NCBI RefSeq assembly: GCF_029168945.1
Contig: NC_083605.1
Coordinates: forward strand, 22,705,280-22,769,279
Source: Cannabis sativa
Lineage: Eukaryota; Streptophyta; Magnoliopsida; Rosales; Cannabaceae
Length of the DNA stretch: 64,000 nt
Reading direction: 5' to 3'
Shown here: positions 57,164 to 64,000 of the stretch, piece after piece
Layout: each line of letters opens with the position of its first letter
Position numbering within the stretch: position 1 is the stretch's first letter
Program-made: the position numbers and the translations under genes
Notes under the pieces: model-generated
Databases searched by the model: none
Told to the model about the DNA's origin: nothing
Seen by the model: only the letters and a program-made list of their open reading frames with translations

Positions 57164-59053
57164 TGTTGGAAATTATTTTACCAACATCTTAGATCTACTA
57201 ACAAGTATGGTGATTAACACCCTAAATATGAACTTCTAAAACGATTATGAAATAAACACATATAAAGTATTAGAAACCTTACATTGGGTGCAGCGGAATT
57301 AAATGTCTCCTTCCGTTCAGATATCTAGCCCTTGATTCCTTTCTGTAGCAGAACATTATCAATATCTGAACCTGGATCTCTTTCTCTCATTCTTTAGTGC
57401 TGAAACTCCTTCTTGTTGAATGTCTTTCTTCACTATCTTCCTCACTATGATTAAGGTATCACTTGCTGTGTGTGGGCACTACTCTAACACTAAGAAATTT
57501 CGAAATTGAAGAGGGAAGAAAGAGAAGAAGGTGGCGGCTAGGTATAGAGAGAGAAGGCTCAGGTTTTTCTCTGAAGGAAAAAGTGGAAAAGTTTAGTGTA
57601 AATTTCCTGAAGCCTTCACTATCTATTTATAGCATTCCACTAGGGTTAGGTTTGAATTATTTGGCATTAAAATAATGAAAATATCAGTTTGAAAAACCAT
57701 CCCAAGTGGCCGGCCATGTTGTGTAATGGGCCTTACTTGGATTTTACAGTTTTCACAAATTTTATTTCTATTTAAAACAAAAACGCCAATTTTTAAAATC
57801 AACCATTTAAATGCCAATTCTAACTATTTAATAGCTATAAATAATTATTAAATAATATTGTCATTTATCATATTTATTAATTGAACCATACATAGTATCA
57901 TAATTAACAAATATGCCCCTAAAACTCTTTCTTTACAATTTTGCCCTTACTTAGTGAAAAATTCACAAATAGACATAGTCTAAATTGAGAATTATAATTG
58001 ATTAATCAAAACAAATTATATGAGTCTTACAAGCAATATTATCTCAACTAGTGGGGGGACGATGGGTCTATATAACCGAGCTTCCAATAAGCAGATCAAG
58101 AATTTACAACCTAAATTAACTGACTTATTAATTCTTCGTTGAATCCACGCATAGAACTTAGAATTGCACTCTCAGTATATAGAATGCTCTATATGTTCCA
58201 CCATATAGAGACATCATTAGTTATCCATTGTTATAATCCTAATTTGATCAATGATCCTCCATATGAATGATCTAAACTGTAAAGGGATTAGATTACCGTT
58301 ACACCCTACAATGTATTTTATCCTTAAAACACTTAACCCCATATAAATGATATTTCAGCTTATGTGAAATGAGTACTCCACCATTTATTTTCGTTTGGTC
58401 AAGCTCGAAGGAGATCATCCTTTACTTACTATTCGCCAAATAGAAGCTATAGATTCCATGTTTATGTTAGCGCTCCCACTCAATTGCACTATTGTGTTCC
58501 CAAAATGTACGTATCACCCTGACCCAAAAGTAGGCTTAACTAACAAATTAAAGAACACGAATAGCCTCTTGAGATTAAGCCTAATCATAACAGGATTAAG
58601 ATCATTTGATCTAGGATCAACTAGGCGATATTGACTTGAATAGATATAACGGTAAGTTTAATAAATCTAAGTCAAAGTTCAATATCGGTCCCTTCCGATG
58701 CATATTCCATGCACCCAACCTGAGCTTTACTTTAACCAATGCTCTGGAAAGAACATAGCATTTCTCCAAATGCAAGTAAACTCTGTTGTAGATTATCATA
58801 TCAGTAAAACCCTGTGTCTGATAAATCTAGGAAACTTTATTCACATAGTCATGTTTACTTTCCAAAGTGTTGACAACACAATAAACAGGATCAAGTATGT
58901 GAAAAGGATTTCAAATGAATTCATACATTATGTTCATATAATCATGAAATAAATCATGTGAACCATGCAACATTAAATGTTATTTCTGATCTATATTAAT
59001 AAGTAAATCTGATTATATTGAAATGAGTTTTATTTAGGGCATAAAACCCAATA
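57164..59053 (-). repeat. copia-B 3' LTR
   Basis: TGTTGGAAATTATTTTACC to GGGCATAAAACCCAATA. Belongs to the subfamily with CTGTGTCTGATAAATCTAGG, also seen at 18917-19158, and shows the empty site of the gypsy-1 insertion. Confidence 0.92.
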
Positions 59054-61247
59054 AACTCACACTTGCACTAATATAAAACAAAAAGTGCATTTCAAATAAT
59101 CTCAACACCTTGATATACAAATCAAGTGTAGTAGTAGTAAACTCCTCGTAATAGGATCTGAAAGGTTGAATTAAACACAACCTTTTCTCCACCATTACTC
59201 TTCCTTAATCACAAAATCATTGATAATGTGAAATTCCTCTCTATATGTCTACTCTTTTTGGGATACTGGATTCTATACCTTTGGCAACTACTTTTGGTTA
59301 ATCAGGAAATTAACACTAGTAGTTTAGGCAATTTGGAATGGTGCCAAAGATGTATAGAACTTTCCTTAGACTGAATAAGTACCTTTCCTGCAACTTTAAC
59401 ATTCAGTCCCTTTCTGGTAGACCTAGAGACTTCAGATAGGTTTTTACACTTCTCCAAAATCACTATTCCACCCCCAGAGTAATCACCATCTTATCAGCAG
59501 ACTTTCTAGAACAAAGGCAAGTCTTGAAATCTGATGTGGTGTAGTCTAAGAGTTTTAAACACACCCTTATCGACTAACATATAGTTCCTCATCTTAATCT
59601 TAAGATTTACTTGATTGTCTTCCAATGTTCCTCTCCTCGATTAATCTGATACCTACTCATTACTCCCACTCAACAGCGGGTGTCTGGTCTAAGGCATACT
59701 AAAGCATATCTGAGACCTCTCACTGTTGATTTAAGAAATTCTTTCATGGCTTTATCTTTTCTGGAATAGTTGAGACTTTTCCTTAGATAAAATCTATGCC
59801 TAGAAGTCGAGAAGCTTCTATAGATTGCCATTAGAAAAGAAAATGCTTCATCATCTTACTAAAGTAAGTTGCTTGCATTAGAGTAAGTAATTACCAGGTG
59901 TACTACAAGCCATATGTTTAGATAAACTCAAACCTATAATACTAGGAACAGGAAGTTTTGTTAAGTCCATTGAATAGACTTATAAACGAAAATTTCCTTT
60001 CATGTCTCTGTAATAGAAAACTTTAGGTTACTCCATGTGAATGGATCAAACCATAGTTCTCTTGGCTTTTCTTCTTAGTTTCTTATCTTTGACAATCCAT
60101 TACTTGTTTAAACTCACAATAGATTTTAATCACTAGTGTTTTCCAAGTCATAAGAAGAGCGAGTACCTTGACACCCTCCCACTACGACAAGGTAGAGTGA
60201 ATTATGTCTAAGAAAACTACATGGTATTGACCTCTTCGGTTGTGACAAGACAACAGAGGCAGTGGGATCATCATAAAACAAGATGATACACTTTTGGAAT
60301 CAAGAAAAAAAATATCTTCTTTATTTGCTACTTTTCAGACTTAGTCATTTTCTTAGAAAAGTAGTATTTGTTTAAACAAAAACTTTCTTATCTATTGACT
60401 ATGGGATGGTCCACCCCTAATCACTTAGAATAGCTAACAAACCATGGTTAACAGTTCTAGCTTTTCTTAAGATTTTGATTAGGTCATCCATGAATCTAGT
60501 AATGATTTACATTAAGTATACAACCATTACGTCATTCTGAAATTGTATTACCATAGAAAGACTTATGCAACAACTAGTAACTAATCATCAATATGCAAAT
60601 CGAAATTTCTGGGGAGGTAAGTTTGGAGATAATTCAAAAATCAATTTAATGATCTTTGAACTGCATATCTACTAACTATTTCTCCACCCCTATCAGTTCG
60701 CAAGATCTTTAACCACTTACCTTAATGGTGTTCCACCATTGCTAGAAATCAGAAAATTTTCAAACGAAAAACTCATATCCACCCCTGAATGTACATCCAT
60801 CTGCGAATGAGATGAACTTACTTTCAGTGGATATAGGCATATTAACTCTTTGTAGAGTTTGATCTTGTCAAAACCACTATGAACAAGATACAAATGCCAT
60901 AGATTAAAAATGCGTGGTTGTGTCTTTTGATGACTTAGGTTTAGTTACATCAAAGAGTTATTAGAATAGTGCAAGTGGATCCTGGTCACAGAATATTAAA
61001 CTCATATTCCATACAGTTTGAATCCATTAATAGAAGATGGATATTAAACACTTGTGAAAGTGTAACTGTATTGTATCCTGGAATTAGAAATATAAAAAAA
61101 TTTCTGTTTGGATTCTAAAATTAAATTCAAATACTTGAATTTATACCAAATATAATGAGTAATTCTTTCTTGGACCACCACTACTAATTTAAACTCTAAG
61201 TCAGATTTGCCCATACAAGTAGGAGATTTCTAAGATTGAGGACTTAT
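59054..61247 (-). pseudogene. copia-B pol remnant
   Basis: Collinear with copia-A 25878-28132, including the decayed RNase H end and the integrase-like segment (about 60700). Several small indels distinguish the two. No open frame of note, so both copies stem from an already decayed or non-autonomous master. Confidence 0.7.
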
Positions 61248-63101
61248 TGTTGGAAATTATTTTACCAGGATCTAGATTTACTAACAAGTATGTTGGATTA
61301 ACAACCTAATATGAATTCTAAAACAATGAAAATAAACACATATAAAGTTAGAAAACCTTACAGTGGGTGCAGCGGAATAATATGACTCCTTCCGTTCAGA
61401 TCTCTAGCCCTTGATTCCTTTCTGTAGCAGAGCATCACCAAGATCTGAACCTGGATCTTTTTTCTCCTTCTTTGATGCAGAAATTCCATAGTCTTCCATA
61501 CTATGATTGAGATACCACTTGATGTGTGTGGGCACTACTCATTCACTCAAAGTTTCGAAATTTAGAGAGAAGAAAAGAGAGAGAGGCGTGTGAGGCTTTT
61601 TCTGAGAGAAACAAAGTGATCAAAGATGTGTGTGTATTTCCTCAAGCCAACACTTTCTATTTATAGAATTCCCTCTAGGTTTAGGTTAGAATTGCATGGC
61701 ATTAAAATAATGGAAACTACAAATGGAATTTCCTATGCATAGGGCCGGTCATACAAAGGGTATTGGGCCTCACTTTTCAACTTTCCCATTTTGTTATTTT
61801 CCATTCCCATTTTCTCAAAAATGCCAATTTTCCAATTTAACCTCTTAAATGCCAATTCTAATTATTAAATAACTTGGAAATAACTATTAAATAATATTGC
61901 CATTTAATATATTTATTAATTTAGACATATAAAGTCTCTTAATCAATAAATAAACCTAAAATCTCTTTTCTTTACAATTTCGCCCTTGCTTAGTGAAAAT
62001 TCATAAAGTAGACATAGTCTAACTTTTAGAATTTTAATTGATTAATTAAAATCAATTAACTGAGTCTTACAAGCAGTATGGTCTCAACTAGTATGGGGAC
62101 CATGGGTCTATATAACCGAGCTTCCAATAAGTCGAACCGAATTTACCAAGTAAATTCCGTAACTTATTAATTCCTCACTGAATCCACACTTAGAACTTGG
62201 AATTGCACTCTCAGTCATATAGAAACGCTCTGTATGTTCCACGATATAGACACGTCATTAGTTATCCATTGTTATAACCCTAATGTGATCAATGATCCTC
62301 TATATAGATGATTTACACTGTAAAGGGATTAAATTACCGTAACACCCTACAATGTATTTTATCCTTAAAACACTTAACCCTGTATAAATGATATTTCACC
62401 TAAGTGAAATGAGATCTCCACCATTTATCTTAGTTTGGTTAAGCTCGAAGGAAATCATCCTTTACTTCTATTTGCCAAATAGAAGCTATAGATTCCATAT
62501 TTATATTAGCGCTCCCACTCAATTGCATTACCGTGTTCCAAAAATGTACGTATCACCCTGACACAAAACTAGGCTTAACTAACAAATCAAAGAACACGAG
62601 TAACACTCTTGAGATTGAGCCTAACCATACCAGGATTGAGATCATTTGATCTAGGATCAACAGCTGATACTGAATTGAATAGATATTACGGTAAATTTTA
62701 ACATATCTAATCAAAGTTCAATATCGGCCCCTTCCGATGTATACTCCATACATCCGATACTGGTAAACTTTGCCAATGTCCTGAAAAGGACATAACACTT
62801 TTCCAAGGTGTAAGAATACCTATCGCTGATTATACCATGTCAGTCTAAATCCAGTGTTCTGACAAATCAGGGAATAAACTTTTGAACATATAATAAAGAT
62901 TATATTCCACTGTGTTGACAACACTATAATCTTTAACCAACTCATATGTTCTGGACTTAAAAAGAATTCATACATTATATACACATATAATCATGAAATA
63001 AATCATGTGAACCATGCAACATAAAATGTTATTTCTGATCTTTATTAATAAGTAAATCTGATTATATGAAATGAGTTTTATTTTGGGCATAAAACCAGAC
63101 A
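61248..63101 (-). mobile_element. Solo copia LTR inside copia-B
   Basis: TGTTGGAAATTATTTTACC to AAAACCAGACA, perfect TSD CTTAT at 61243-61247 and 63102-63106. The empty site is readable in copia-A near 28128-28140. It is closest by eye to the solo LTR at 42879-44728. Confidence 0.94.
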
Positions 63102-64000
63102 CTTATATCACTGTAGAATAGAATTTCGGGTTATAATCATATGTCATTTAATTTCTTAAGAGAAAATAGAATGACATGAAATGATTTATAGACCATTCAT
63201 CCAATGATATGTTATTGAGCTAATTCGAAATGAATAAGCTAAGAGGAATTAGGATAATTTCGTTGTTTAAATAAGAATCCAACGATGCCTCGATTAGCGA
63301 AAGTCAAAGTAATCTTATTTATACAATCTTCTTGTTTCATATTGTAAAAATACTAGTCTAAGGTGTCATCAATTGATGAACAGCTAGATGTTGCATATAC
63401 AATATTTATCTTTCGAGATCTAACACTATTATGTATGTCTAATGGTGAAAATCCATTAGGGATTTATCTCATTAGATAAACAAACCAAGTTAGACCAACA
63501 ATGAAAATTCGAAATTAAACTACAACTTAATAATAGAAAATAACATGGTTCAATATAAATTCATACACAATTCAGAAATTATTAAACATATAGCAAGTAG
63601 GAATGACAAGTGAAATTACTAAAACATACAATCCTAAATAATTTCCAAGATTTTCAACAAACTGATACAATTGTAGGCGAGAGTCAAAGTATCATTCATT
63701 GAATAGAGTTGTCAGCTCATCTAAAATGCAAACCATTCTAGCAACCTTTTATTCGATCAAAATAAGAATCCAACGTTGTCCCGGTAGGCGAGAGTCAAGG
63801 TTATTCTCATTTTATGAGCTTCCACCATTGTTTCATGTTTTATAAGTTTATCTCTAAGTAGTCACCGTAGGGGAGAGTCTAATAGAGACGAAAACTTACA
63901 AAACACTTATCAAATGAGATCTTACGGTGTTAAATGTGTTCAACGAATAACCATCCATAAGGGGGACGAAGTCTAGCGTCTCGAGGTTATATTGACAACA
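63102..64000 (-). other. copia-B internal region with GCGAGAGTCAA repeats
   Basis: Collinear with copia-A 28128-29060. GCGA(G/A)AGTCAA boxes lie at 63298, 63677 and 63788, with a GGGAGAGTCTA variant near 63871. No coding recognised. Confidence 0.75.

Larger units (their letters stand above)
57164..64000 (-). mobile_element. Ty1/copia element (copia-B), partial, carrying a solo LTR
   Basis: 3' LTR 57164-59053, polypurine tract from 59054, and decayed internal sequence to the window end, all parallel to copia-A. The left TSD would be AGAAT (57159-57163); the right one is outside. The internal region is interrupted at 61247 by a solo LTR. The primer site and 5' LTR are not in the window. Confidence 0.88.

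Overview
This is repeat-rich nuclear DNA of a flowering plant, most likely a eudicot. It carries chromovirus-type Ty3/gypsy elements, Ty1/copia elements with LTRs near 1.9 kb, a plant L1-type LINE, a hAT-type miniature element and one ordinary spliced host gene. A Rosales or Cannabaceae genome would fit, but that is an impression and not something the sequence proves. No bacterial-type system, CRISPR array, tRNA or rRNA was seen. Nearly all the window is transposons inserted into other transposons. The insertions can be ordered because almost every junction has a readable target-site duplication (TSD).

Block 1 (1-19158): a copia-type LTR, with only a few bases at the left edge and its tail at 18917-19158, was hit by a plus-strand gypsy element (gypsy-1, 10-18916, TSD CTGTG/TTGTG). 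The 3' LTR of gypsy-1 was then hit by a minus-strand relative (gypsy-2, 8947-18377, TSD AGAAC).

Block 2 (19159 to about 49150): a decayed minus-strand DUF1985/Ulp1-type transposon gene was split by a third gypsy element (gypsy-3, 20394-48012, TSD GCACT). Gypsy-3 holds three later insertions. The first is a copia element (copia-A, 23996-39534, TSD CTTTA), which itself carries a 5.5-kb LINE (31312-36776, TSD ATAACAAAATTT). The second is a hAT-like miniature element (41920-42505, 8-bp TSD). The third is a solo copia LTR (42879-44728, TSD CATTA).

Block 3 (49152-55080): after a long (GA)n run lies the only normal host gene. It is a nine-coding-exon gene for cytosolic cofactor-independent phosphoglycerate mutase (CDS 50332-54410, 559 residues), with a probable TATA box, G-boxes and a 5'UTR intron.

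Block 4 (55083-64000): a LINE 3' fragment, then a copia LTR cut by a second copia element (copia-B, 57164 to beyond the window), which carries a solo LTR (61248-63101, TSD CTTAT).

I found no convincing previously undescribed functional system. The best leads are structural. They are a GC-rich run of consecutive hairpins in the leader of copia-A, palindrome arrays inside gypsy LTRs, a divergent tandem duplication inside the copia elements, and a patch of gypsy-2 where CTG/CAG triplets are replaced by CG-containing strings. That patch coincides with its frameshifts and may be a base-calling artefact. Comparisons between copies were made by eye; no identity percentages were computed.
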